This document shows positions 35,658 through 47,071 of a stretch of DNA of 64,000 nucleotides, piece by piece. Numbering within the stretch: the stretch's first letter is position 1; each line of letters opens with the position of its first letter. The translations under genes were made by a program, and so were the position numbers. The stretch is from positions 110,415,343 to 110,479,342 of the forward strand of contig NC_092859.1 of the NCBI RefSeq assembly GCF_032062135.1, read 5' to 3'. The notes under the pieces were generated by a model, which made no database searches, was not told where the DNA came from, and saw nothing but the letters and a program-made list of their open reading frames with translations. The DNA comes from Pyxicephalus adspersus. Its lineage: Eukaryota > Chordata > Amphibia > Anura > Pyxicephalidae.

Positions 35658-38600
35658 GTCCCTGGTCTGTAACTGTACAGAGGAGTAAACACAGGAGTGC
35701 CAAACTAAAGACTGTACCAACTACAGACAAATCAGAGTTCATTTTGTACACTATGCTGTACATTTTATGTGGCATACCACATCACCACGTAGTTCCTTGT
35801 CCTTTGCTCCACTTCACTTGTGTGAAAAACATTATCCATTGCACTATATTCTATATGCTATGCAATTCATTCTTTACTGGACACCATTCCATTATGTATA
35901 TTGTGACATCCACAGTACACACCATGTCATTCTGTACAATGAGCTGCTATAGAATTTATAACTCACCTCACCTTTTTATATTATATTTATGAAAAAAAAT
36001 ACTAACCAGTAAACTGTTAATTGGTCACAATTGTTCTTTAATAAGGTCTTTATAACACTACTCTTAAAGTATACATTGAGCCAAATGCTCAATAAACAAT
36101 GGTAAGTTAGTTGGACATTGTAACGTTCCAGCATTAAATGGAAGCAATTAGATGTGTTTTTTGGCTTCTGCTGCTAGAAGAACTATCTGCACCATGGGCA
36201 AAACACTACCTAATCAACACTGGCATTGTATATTATTTTAATTGGAAGAACATATTTGCACTTTTTCAGTTGGATAGCTATCTGACTTAACACTAATTCT
36301 GTTATATATCAATATAAACACAATATTATATAATTTTGCAGAAATTGTATAATGATATGTGTTTCCTTTTAAAGCTGAACTCTATCCATACATAAGTAAC
36401 CAGACACAAGCTGGGGGGTTTACAAGACCTGCTACAGAGAAAAATCAGGCTTCCTTTCTTGCCACATAGAATTGTGCTGTGTGACAGAGCTGTGTCAGTT
36501 TCAGAAGTGGTAGGAACACCACCAATCCTTTGTCAAGCAACCTCCTATTTTATATATTATCCACGTATTTATCTGTTTGCCTGAAGTTCGGCATTATGTG
36601 CTGCACTTCCCATCTTCTGATTTTCAGCAATATCTCTAAATTTCATCATCTTTTTTTTCTTCCTTCCTTCCACATTTTTTATAAGCCAAACATACCCTTG
36701 CCTTCTTTGTTTTAGTGTTTTTTATAAACTATTTATAGCTAGTTAAATGTTTAAAACTCCCTTCCAATAGACATCCTGAGTATCTGAGGTGTTATGTGGT
36801 GTCAGAAAAGAGCTGTAATGGTATTGTCATTATTAGTAAATATAAATAGATTGCATATGCAAAGGATGGGAAATCAGTTGCACTACAAATTAACCTTACC
36901 ACATATTACCATATTTTCTTTTACATGCCACCTTGGCCCTGTAAATCCTTCCCCTAATCAATGTCCTTGTGAATAGCGATTTTCCTTTCATAAAGAGGTA
37001 TTCATATCAAAATCAATCATCCAAACCTGCAGTGGTAAACTCATGCTAAGGTACTTTTTACTTTACATATGGTAAACCTTGCATGCGTAATTTGATGGCA
37101 ATATACCAAAGAGTCTGTTGAAGAAGATGGCATTTCTATTGTTATAATCATTGATATAAACAGCAGTACCTAACTAGGTATGAGCAGCCTAATGCTATCT
37201 AATGCAGACTTTTTAATAGACAGCTCATTTAACCAGTAGCTCAATGTATTTATCTGAACACAGTTCATCCTTATATTGTTCTGATCTGGCCAATTTGGGT
37301 ACTCATTGCAGACATTATAATGGAGTCTGATACCAGAATTGCTTCTATTTGCCAGTGCCAGCTTACTAATGAGGTCTAGCACTCCCTTCATTATATATAT
37401 TCCCAGGGGATCAAGGCAGAATGGTGCCCCTTGCAAGGTAGCTGCTTTAGTCTTCCTGTCTTTGATAAGGACTGCAAAAGACAGAGAAGTTGACCCATCT
37501 GCAAAACCTAATCAGACACTAACTGTCTACAACAGCATCCTTCCTTACCAACAGATACAGGTCCTATTGTACTGGTTTGATGCAGAAATATGAGTTGTAT
37601 CCGGGCTCCAATGACTATACTGGGACCTAGGCTATAGCCTGGTTTGCCTTGTGGATGGTCCTGCTTTGTATAATATAGAGAGGCAATCTGTTAGCACAGC
37701 CTTTGCATACCCAATCATGCTTTGCTCAATTAAAGATGCATATTTGTGCTTATAGTGTGCCTCCTTGTTGACTTATTTCTCCTATCTGTATGCTGCCCAT
37801 TTGTTCTATTCAGCATCAGCTGTCACCAGTTGCAAACCAATTTTACTACAGATTGTTTAGGATTTGTGCATTTCATGTATTTTCCTACTGAGATGTGTAA
37901 ATAGTCAGCATATGAAATCTTTGGATTTGTATGCTTTTAATCTCCCTTGTAATTTCAGATTTTTTCTATAACACCAAATATATTGACCCATGACCCACAT
38001 AGCACGTCAATATTCTCTCTAATTTAAATCATCTTCCTTTTCACTAACACGAACAGGTCATAAAAAACGAGTTGTCCTAAATGTCTTCATTACTAAACAT
38101 TGGAAACAACTTTTCCCTGTATTTATTTTACCTGCCAATGGTAGAATTACAGCTCTATTACCCCGCACATCTCTTACTGATCCTGTTAAGTACTAAAGGC
38201 GTTGTATGGGCACAAAAAGGTGATGACTGCTACAGGGCAATGCTACAACCATCCCAGAAGGCTAGTAGTCATTAAATCTTTGTCTACTCTGATGTGTGTC
38301 AGCTCTTTTCACAGAAAACTTAACTGTTAATCACTGTCCTTATATTGTATTATTTTTTTTGTAACAGGCATTATATGCTATATTCTGTAACAGATCCTTT
38401 ACCTAAGAGCATTAAAAGAAAATGTATACAGGCAATCATGAGTTTACAGGAGGATACAGCAGCTTATTTAGTATGAATGGGGAAGGGATTAGTTACTTTA
38501 ACAGACTACACTATTTTGCATTATCCTAAAGCTTAGTTTTCTGTGTTCTTTGTATTGACTCTTGGCATTGCCTTGGTATTTGTGGGTATATTATATTTAA

Positions 38601-40211
38601 AGATTGTGCATTTAGCCTAGTAGAACTCATTAAAAGTTTGTGTGCTTTGTCAGCCCATACATTAAACAACTTTTGTTAAAAACTTCTAAGCTAATGTGCA
38701 CTCATCCTTGTTAAATGGTACACTGGTACAATGTTCAGTGTGTGATATACTACTGATAGTTTACAATATTTTGTAAAACATCAAGGATACATGAATTGCA
38801 TGGAACTCAAATGGAGCATTGTAACTAAATGAATTTCAAGATCATAAAAAAATCTTATCTGATGTGTCAACTGTTCACCAGTGAAAGCAACCTTTAGCAA
38901 CCATCTACTGAATGATTTTCCTATGTCTTTACCAAGAAAGCAAGTGCTGTAATGATCCTTTATAAATATATAGATATTTAATTTCCTACAATATATGACA
39001 CAACCCCATTAAGCAGATTCAGATACCTGGAACAGACTAAGAACACATGTGTTACATACTTTATTAGTATGCCTCTAGTGCACAGGAATGTTTGGGGTCT
39101 TTAAAAATCAGCTATCTTATATTAGATATTACCTGTTAGTGTGTTTATAAATGCAGCATCTAACCTCACCAGTGGCAATAATGGAATCATTTATTGCAAT
39201 ATATCTTAAAAGGTTTTCTTTTAAAAATATAGATTGCAAGTTATCATGTAGGGTGTTATCACCAGTAACAGAAGTATGTATATGCCTTTAAAAGTATTAC
39301 TTAGTATGACGCTGTGGAAGATAGCTGCACTTTAAAAACAAGAAAAATGACAAAAAACAGAAAAATAATGTTCTAACTGCCGTTATTGGTAACACAAAAG
39401 CACAAAATGAATGTGCATTGTGTTTGTTAACTTATATATAAAACAATGTATACAACACAATCCTATATGACGTCCAATCAGAATATATGATCCTGAAGAT
39501 ATAGCAGTTAGCACATCATCATTACACTACATTATGTTTGCATTCTAGGATCTTATTCCAACTTAGAAACTTGGATGGAAAACTGGTAAAATGTACTGAG
39601 TTCTGAAGAAAAACTGCATGCAGCAGGTAAATACAACTATTAGCAGCACTGCTTAATATGTCAGCTACTTAAACAATAAAAGATAATCATATTGCCTTGT
39701 TTGCAGCTGAAATAGGCTTTATGATTACAACTTTTATTGTGGAGTGTTAGTAGCTATGGTATGCTCTTCCCTGAAATTCTTTGATGAATTGTATATATGT
39801 GTTTATCTAAATCTTCCTATTATGTATTTACAGTCATTATCTAACTGCACAACATTCACAGCATTTTACTTTGCTAAATCCTGACACATATTGCTTTTTA
39901 GTACATATATTTAAAATGTGCTTTCCCCTGATCAACAACTGTAGTGATACCGGAATGCTGGATATATATCGTTTCCAATTAGCTTCAGAACTGCAGATTG
40001 TCCATGTTACTTTTAACTCTTGTAATATCTCAATAGAAATCGCTGGATTCTGTTTTCTAATAAATATATTCCATGAAGTTCAGGCAATAAGGTTTTTAGA
40101 CAATATATATCTAAAAGTTAAGTGTAATTCAGTTAAAAATCTAAAATTAGATAATACTATTTATCCCCTTTACATTACAGATTGCAAAATTTTGATAGCA
40201 AACACAAATTT
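35658..40211. other. No gene recognised
   Basis: 4.5 kb of AT-rich sequence inside the presumed ucn3 first intron. The longest open frame ends in the next element and is discussed under rejected items. Confidence 0.4.
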
Positions 40212-40360
40212 GGGGTCTATTTATAAACCAGTGAATCTGACTTTCACCGACAAATTGGTGGATAATCAATCACTGCCAATAAAAAACATGCACTTGAAAG
40301 ATTCTCCAGCCCGGAATGTTTTAGTGAATGTCATATTTCTTGCTTCATAAATGGACCTCT
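40212..40360. mobile_element. Palindromic MITE, 'GTGAATCTGACTTTCAC' type
   Basis: The left end GGGGTCTATTTATAAACCAG and right end CTTCATAAATGGACCTC are inverted. Both are followed inward by a GTGAATCTGACTTTCAC / GTGAATGTCATATTTC pair. Confidence 0.75.
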
Positions 40361-40710
40361 ATGCATTTTAATAAACATGTAATGAACACTCCTGTTCTGT
40401 ATTTCTACAATTCATCGACTTTCTTCTCTCATTATTTACCGCTATAACATTTTTGTGGTTTCCAGTGGGCACATAGCAGCAGACAGGTCAAATATCTCCC
40501 TATTCCCCTCTGTGCTCATCACAAGTTGAATTTTTGACACCACAATAAAGTTCTTATCTAAATTCTGCTACTTTTACATTAGGGAGAAGAAATGCTGTTA
40601 GGAGTAAAAATAAGTTCCAAGCTAGGGATTTACTTTAGCAGTGCTTGTTTTGCCCTAAGTTTGCCATTACCTTGCTAATGTTGGAGGTGTCAGCAGTACT
40701 CTGTACTCAC

Positions 40711-40985
40711 CTGAATGTGGCGGTGCTGATGAGTGACGCTCCCTTCTCTCTGCCTCTCAGGATAAAGAGATTTATCAGGCAGCTGCCTCTGACTTGAAAG
40801 TCTGCTCCCCCTCTCTCTTTCACTCCTACCCCTCCTCACTCTTAAGGAAGGGGCTCTGATATTTTCTCTATGGAAACGCTCCCCTCTCCTGAGTAGATAG
40901 AAAAGAAATGATAACAATGTCTCTTCATAACTTATAGACAAAGACAAGATTTTATTATGGAATAGTAAGGAAATGTTACCCTTGT
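40711..40985 (-). promoter_or_regulatory. ucn3: Candidate ucn3 promoter and non-coding first exon
   Basis: A GC-richer island on the minus strand ends in a textbook donor CATTCAG/GTGAGT (exon end 40711). Upstream are TATA-like TGATAAATC (about 40768-40776) and CTTTATCC, and a 12-bp perfect palindrome AGGCAGCTGCCT (40777-40788) centred on a CAGCTG E-box. It is the only promoter-like block between the ucn3 coding exon and the transposon at 41.7 kb, on the right strand and in phase-free position. Assignment to ucn3 is inference. Confidence 0.4.
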
Positions 40986-41701
40986 AGCCATTCATTTATT
41001 TAATTCATTCATATAGCCCTGGAATATTGTGTTCTACTTTACTAGGTGCCATGAACTATTCTAGTAGTTCCAAACCCTAACTCGAGAACATTTATTTTTT
41101 TTAAAGCACAGCGCATAAAAAATGTTTCCATTTTTATATTTTATAAACTGCTGGTTTCCTCCAGCCCTCCTCGGCTACTTCCTTTCTATGTGGGTTACCT
41201 CCAATGATGGCAGCACATTACATCCTTGGACTGAACTGGCGTTCTGATGGTGAAAATGGTGGACCATTCCTGTGCTATATAACAATGCAGAAGAATGATG
41301 AGAAGATTGAATGATTTTGGGACAATTGCGATGTTATTCCGTGTCTAAAGAAGGAAATTCATGGCACCAATTCTATATATTGTCATGGAATATAAAATTA
41401 AAGCAGGAAGTACAAATTATAGTTTAGGGTGGATGTTGGATGTGTTTTTATTACTCAGACATGTCATGTCATATTTTTACAATGATATCATTAAACACAA
41501 AATATCCATTTCACATGTATTGGACACATCATTTGCTGTTGATCCAGCACAAATATCAGCAGAGCTCACTGGGAATCGGCAATGGCATCCTATCAAAATG
41601 CTTGTGAAATTTTGAATTAAAATAGATGTGAATATAAATGTATGGCTTGCTGTATTTGGTAAACCATCCCAGTTTAATTAATAACACTGGTCAACAAACA
41701 G

Positions 41702-43850
41702 AATAAAGTCATTTTAGGGTATGTTTGATGCACAGATTCCAACTATGATATTGGTTTTGCTAGATTGGCTCCAGTTTTTTTAAATAATGATCTAAATAAT
41801 AACCTCATAGAAAACTAATGAAACATGAAAATTAAGCAAAATTAAACTCGATATGTCTACATATACAAAATTAAATTTTTGAAATAAATATATTTTCAAT
41901 ATATTCTATATTCAGTATATTTACAGAACTAATCACAAAGAAGTCAAAATCAATTTGTATGATTTCCTTTTGTGCTGATGATCAGGGCAATCACATTGAA
42001 GGCCCCAGCAGTAGTTTGCTATCATGTGTCTATCCTATCTGCCCTGATACCTTTCTTCCATCGCCTTTATATCTTGATGGAATCTCTCCTCTTGTTCCTA
42101 ACTGAAATCACCAAGGTTTTCTGGAAATTTTTGCAAATGGCTATGGAGATAGTGTACCTTTATGCTCATAGTAGCACCCAAATTTTTAAAGTTTAACAGC
42201 AAGTTTTGTACCAGTTGTTCAGAATTTTCTGCTTTATGGTTCTTGACAACCATGACATAGTTGTGCCAGGCAGAAGCTTCAGTATCAGTCATGTAACTTG
42301 TGAAATTTGAATCATTTATTAGTTTCTGAATCTGGAGTCCATCAAAGATTTCTGCTTTTTATTTTTCAGTACTCAATCCAGGGAAGAATCTACAAATGTA
42401 TTTGAAGCAATCATCATCCTTGTTCAGAGCTCTAACAAATTGCTTCAATAATCCCAACTTTATGTGTAGTGGAGGGAGAATGATTTTTTCTTTGTCAACC
42501 ATTGGCTCATTAATGATATTAGCTGCACTTTTTTCATGTTTTCCCTTGGAGGCCATGTCACTTTTTTCCAGTGATCCTGCTTTGCTCTACTAACCCACAA
42601 GCAGATGAAACATGGGTACTTTGTGTATTCACTTTGCTGTCCAAGTAGGAAGTTCACCATTTTTAAATCAACACATATGGACCATTGGTGTTCATGATAG
42701 CAAAGCTTTTGTAAGACAATTTTGATATTTTCATGTTCTTCTTTAGGTTTTGTCGAGTGACCAATTGGAATTGATGCATAGCAGTTGCCATTATGAAGTA
42801 CAACAGATTTCAAACTTTGAGTGGAACTGTCTATGAAAGGCCGCCAGTCTTCTGCTCAGTGTTCGGGTACTCCCATATGGGCTAGTAGTCCAGGGATGTT
42901 ACAGTTAACAGTGCACAAAGTCTCCATCTTCACTGAAATATGGTAGGAGTGTCACCTCTCTTGTCCTATAAACCGTTATTTTATTTCCGGTCCCGTAGTT
43001 TTTTTCTTTTAGCCTGGATGCTAAAAGTTCAGATGCTTGTTTTGACAGACTTAGGTCACGTATTAAATCATTGAGCTCTTCTTGGGAGAACTGCTGGTTT
43101 GATGACACTTCCTTCATATTCTCTTCCACTGCTAACTCCTGGATTACACTCCAAACCCTATATATCCTCCATGCCGGATACAGGAATATCAGGGAGTGTA
43201 CTGAATACTGGTATGGGAACATCAGCACCATGCTGCACAGGTCGTCTTGCTGATTCCAAATCAGGGTACTCCCACTTGTTTTTCTTGTAATGATTGAAAA
43301 CTTTTACATTCACAGCACAAAAATAACAATCATTATGATGATTTTTGGGCTCTCGATATACTATAGGTACACCAAATTTCAAACGTTTCAGTTTTCCATT
43401 TTTCCACTGACGTAGACACTGTACACAAGTTTTGCATACCATATGATGGGCCCAATACTTATACTTGGTCCTCTAGTTTAATACTAAAATATGGAAGGTT
43501 TGCTTGTTTCACAAATTCTGTAATGTTTCTTCTCTGTTTTTGCTGAGAAAATTCACCACAAATGTAGCAAAATACATTGGGGTCATTTAAACAACTTCTT
43601 CTTGAAGAAAAAAAGATAATGTATAAATAAAAAGAAGGCAAATTAATTTTAATGAAAATAATGCTACATTTAATATATAAGATGCAAAACATCGGTGTAA
43701 ATAAAGATTAATAATAATATGCTGTGTTAACATTTGTGGTTGGTTAAATCGTCTATTCTGATTCCTGTATCACAAAAACTAGAGCCAATTCAAGGAAACT
43801 GATGTCATTTCTGGATTCAGCAGACTTGAAATACACTAAATATATTGTAA
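41702..43850 (-). mobile_element. Zinc-finger transposon of unnamed family, minus-strand copy with long inverted ends
   Basis: The left end 41712-41781 (TTTTAGGGTATGTTTGATG ... AGATTGGCTCCAGTTTTTTT) and right end 43773-43841, reversed (ATTTAGTGTATTTCAAGTC ... GAATTGGCTCTAGTTTTT), form imperfect inverted repeats of about 70 bp. The enclosed minus-strand coding region runs from about 43605 to 41933. The 5' part and left end are repeated at 8667-9225. Confidence 0.8.
41933..43605 (-). pseudogene. Uncharacterised zinc-finger transposon protein, broken
   Basis: In order on the minus strand: a likely acceptor TTTTTTTCTTCAAG, then CYICGEF (about 43560), CKTCVQCLRQW and REPKNHHNDCYFC (43442-43330), which make three paired-cysteine motifs; the segment PVQHGADVPIPVF; NDLIRDLSLSKQ (43060); FIDSSTQSLKS (about 42825); DLKMVNFLLG (42668) with CFICLWVSRAKQDHW, a C-x2-C-x-H-like cluster; ILPPLHIKLGLLKQFVRAL (42470); IFDGLQIQKL; and ERFHQDI (42080) with RYQGR. 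A stop stands just before the last motif. Frameshifts occur near 43465, 43165, 42870, 42545 and 42365, so the gene is dead. The intact family length would be about 550-600 residues. The function is unproven; a D-D-E nuclease is my inference. Confidence 0.75.
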
Positions 43851-44499
43851 AATCCTTGGCAAGTGACATGTTGAGCTGTGTAATTAATACTTTTACCATC
43901 ACCTCATTATTTGTTTCAGTTCAGTGCTGCTGATTTCTTCCAGCCTCATAATAACCACTTCATGTTTACATGTACTCGTGTGGCGCAATGGCTGCATATT
44001 GTTTTTCAGGCTAGGTTTCCTGATTGTATAGACTGTAATTGTATACTGTATGTTAAAATAATCCAATGTCTCCATTCGATTTACCAATGCAGGAACACAC
44101 TTGGGGGACAGAGACTAAGGCTATGTACGCACATCAGATGAGATGAACGGCCATGCCTGTCTTGGGTGAGAATCTGTACAGTGGTCACCCATTGTTTATG
44201 GATCTGTCAGGAAGGATGATGAGTTTGTTGGCTAAGTATTGCATAAAACATGGACCATCATGGCTGGTATTATTTCAATGGAATGGTTTTTGGACTGGAA
44301 ATACCGTAATTAGTTTAACATGTTAAAGGGTTTATGATAGTACAGTAATTGTACTAGTTTTAAGACATCATGACGTAGTGGAAGCAAGAACCAAAACTAA
44401 AAGGTATGTCACCTCTTTTATGACAATACTTTTTACTATTCTAAAATGTGCATCCTAGCTCAGATTCTCACCTTCCATTACATATGCTAATATTATGTA
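43851..44499. other. Intergenic, possible MITE end
   Basis: GGCTATGTACGCACATCAGA at 44121-44140 has the look of a MITE terminus but no partner is visible. Nothing else is recognised. Confidence 0.35.
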
Positions 44500-44705
44500 T
44501 GCATAAAGTGCCAACAATTTACATTGCTTTTTAGAGTCCTTAGCCATGTTACTGCCTCTCAATGTCCCTACCATAGTCATATGTCCATAACACAATCTAA
44601 CCTCCAATTTTTGGTGGAAGCCAATGAACCAACTAATATGTTTTTAGGATGTGGGTGAAACCTAGAATGCCCAGATGAAACTTATTGTGGACATTGGCAT
44701 ATTGT
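44500..44705 (-). mobile_element. SINE, strongly diverged
   Basis: TCAATGTCCCTACCATAGTC, ATATGTCCATAACACAATCT and GGAAGCCAATGAACCAACTA, then a GGATGTGGGTGAAACC block, follow the order of the inverted SINE seen at 16260-16530. Confidence 0.65.
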
Positions 44706-45529
44706 AGCTGTTTTGTGGTGTCTGCTCCCCCCAGTACAGTTTAAAAGTACCAATCCAAACCAGCCAATGTATGATATTCCATTCATGGATGCTTTGAATG
44801 GAGATTACAATGATAATTGCCTAAACCTGGATTGCCGGGTTTCCTTATTTTTCTCTAGTTGTAAAGTGTACATCCTAATATTCACGGTGCATAACATATT
44901 GCATAGAAAATCTGTTATGAGGCTTTCACTCGTGGTGTGAAACCGCTCCCAATCTGCTGCTGTGAGACTGGGAAAGACCTGGATGGGCACATGGCTGCAG
45001 CTGTGGTGCAAATCCTAAATAGCAATTTGTGCCACAATCTGCCACAGTTGTGTGCAAAAATAGGTCTCAATCTCTTCCATGAGACTGCGGTGAAGCCCGT
45101 AGCAGAACTGGGTCTAAAATAGCCTTTACATTATTTATTTTTTTAGATAAAGTTACAGTTTTAGTCCATAAAGTTCAATCACTAGGGAAAGAAAGCTATA
45201 CTAGAAAGCTTCATATTCCAGATAAAACCTTACAGTATATACATAGTTGATCCAAAGGAAGGCAAAAAAAACCCTTACAAAACATGGTTTACAACAGATA
45301 AGCAAGTGGATGTTCCCTGGATTAGCAGTGTCTGGTGTCATTCCATTTAAACTTTAATACATATTTATATTCTGTGGTTCTAGAAAAGCATCCAGCTTTC
45401 TCTTAAAGCAAAGTATAGAACATGCCAAAATTACTTACTTACTGCAAAGAGTCCCTTATGTATGCGGAGATTGCCCTTTGTAATGATCTTAAAGTAAATA
45501 ATTTTGAACAAAGTTATAGAGGGTGATCA

Positions 45530-45562
45530 TACCCCCCCCCCCCCCCCCCCAAAAAAAAAACA
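45530..45562. repeat. Poly(C)-poly(A) tract
   Basis: About twenty C followed by ten A at the end of the CR1 fragment. Its length in this assembly should be treated as unreliable. Confidence 0.9.
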
Positions 45563-45720
45563 CTCAAGGGAGAATAAATTCAGTTCAGCCAATCTGTCCT
45601 GATAACTGAACTCTTCCATTCCTCTTATAAGTTTAGTTGCACTTTTCTGCATTACTCCCAGTTCCACAATGTCCTTTTTGTGAACTGGTGCCTAAAAGGG
45701 GACTTCATATGTTTGTTAAC
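45563..45720 (-). mobile_element. CR1-type LINE fragment
   Basis: The minus strand reads HKKDIVELGVMQKSATKLI, then RGMEEFSYQDRLAELNLFSL. This is the C-terminal stretch of CR1 ORF2, where KKDIELLE..RATKMI and YEDRLKRLGLFSLE are usual. Confidence 0.8.
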
Positions 45721-47024
45721 ACATGAATACTTTTGTTTCCATTATTACAACAGAAGTCACAAAAAGCACATGTTTAGGTACGTTCAAACTAGGGAAATGT
45801 ATGTTTATCAGTGAATGTTCATATAGATTTAGGGACCTTAATTGCAGTGTGCACCTACATCCATGCGAACATGTAGACCCACAATGCTAGCATTCTGCAG
45901 CGTTTCATTGCTTTTTCCTATGTGTTTTGGAAGGATGGCTAAGCCTTAGAACTACAGTACATAAATACTAGTAGAAATACCTGTAGAAAAGTATTCTTTT
46001 GCAAGTGTAGTACTGTAAAGGAAAATTATTGGTCCTCTTAATATATTGTAATTATGCCTAATGTAAATCTATGTGTAATTCCTTCTCAGATAAATTAGGC
46101 GTGTTTCAATGTCATCCTGTTTCAATGTCATATGCTACTATGAATCTCTGTGTTACCATGGAGTCCTAGAAATGGTGAATCTGACGTTGTATATTAGATT
46201 TGGACTGACACCAGAACATTGGTCATGCAGTTTTCCAGTTAGTGTTTAGCCTTGAGAGCTCCCAGGCCAAATGCTGTGCAATACATTGCCGTTATATCAT
46301 CCAAAGCACCATAGAGAAGGGAAAAAAATGCTGTTAGCATTTTCAGCATCTTTTTATAGGTAGATTGGACATTTGAGCCATTATATTAATATTTCTTATT
46401 TACTTGTTTATTTACAAGTGTGTAGCATCATTGTAAGGAAACAAGTTAGATAAGATAAATTCATAATAATATAGTGTGTGTAATATAATGTTCCAGGGGA
46501 AGATCAGCTTAAAAGCACATAAAATTTCATCAGTGGATTTTAAATCACACTCAGCACCCACAAAAAATTTTGAAATGTATTTATTTCAACAAAAAGTCCA
46601 AGCATCCAAGAGCATTCAAGATTTGTTTTTTTTCTGCTTGACCAATGCTTCTACCAATTGTGCCATAGCTTCAGGCTCTACTATGCACCTGGAGTGACTT
46701 CTTTAGCTTTATGTTAAGCTTTTTAAGATTTTATGATAAGCTTATATTCATCTATGTGAAAGGGACAACACTAGATTCACATGGGCAGCTCTCTTAATAT
46801 GGAGACCTTCTTGTCTGCGGCTCAAATAGGTGTTCCAAAGCCTCCAGTTCCTGCCCTGGCAGTCGGATAGATTGTTAGGCCCATCTGATCTTTCAAAAGA
46901 CATTCTGGAACTGAATCCCATAAAAAACAGCAAATCTGTAGTTAAACAATTACCCGGAGCCCTATTTAAGTCCTTTATCCTATTTCCAGGTGAAATGGAG
47001 GAAAGCACTGCCAAATACCCTCTA

Positions 47025-47071
<47 letters not shown>

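Larger units (their letters stand above)
29204..40710 (-). other. ucn3: Putative ucn3 intron 1
   Basis: It would run from the donor CAG/GTGAGT at 40710 to the acceptor at about 29204. Its 11.5 kb is in the same range as the roughly 9-kb human gene. It holds three foldback MITEs, an 'AACCTCC' element, a hAT-type MITE and a decayed coding stretch. The parts at 35658-40211 show no gene or clear repeat. It stands or falls with the candidate first exon. Confidence 0.4.

Noticed and set aside
39871..40350. 159-codon open frame on the plus strand, one of the longest in the window
   Set aside because: Its last 46 codons lie in the palindromic MITE at 40212-40360, the translation has no motif or signal I recognise, and the AT-rich context explains a chance frame.
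40690..40995. 101-codon minus-strand frame rich in arginine and serine
   Set aside because: It covers the candidate ucn3 first exon and promoter and reads through its donor site; low-complexity composition, so regarded as non-coding.
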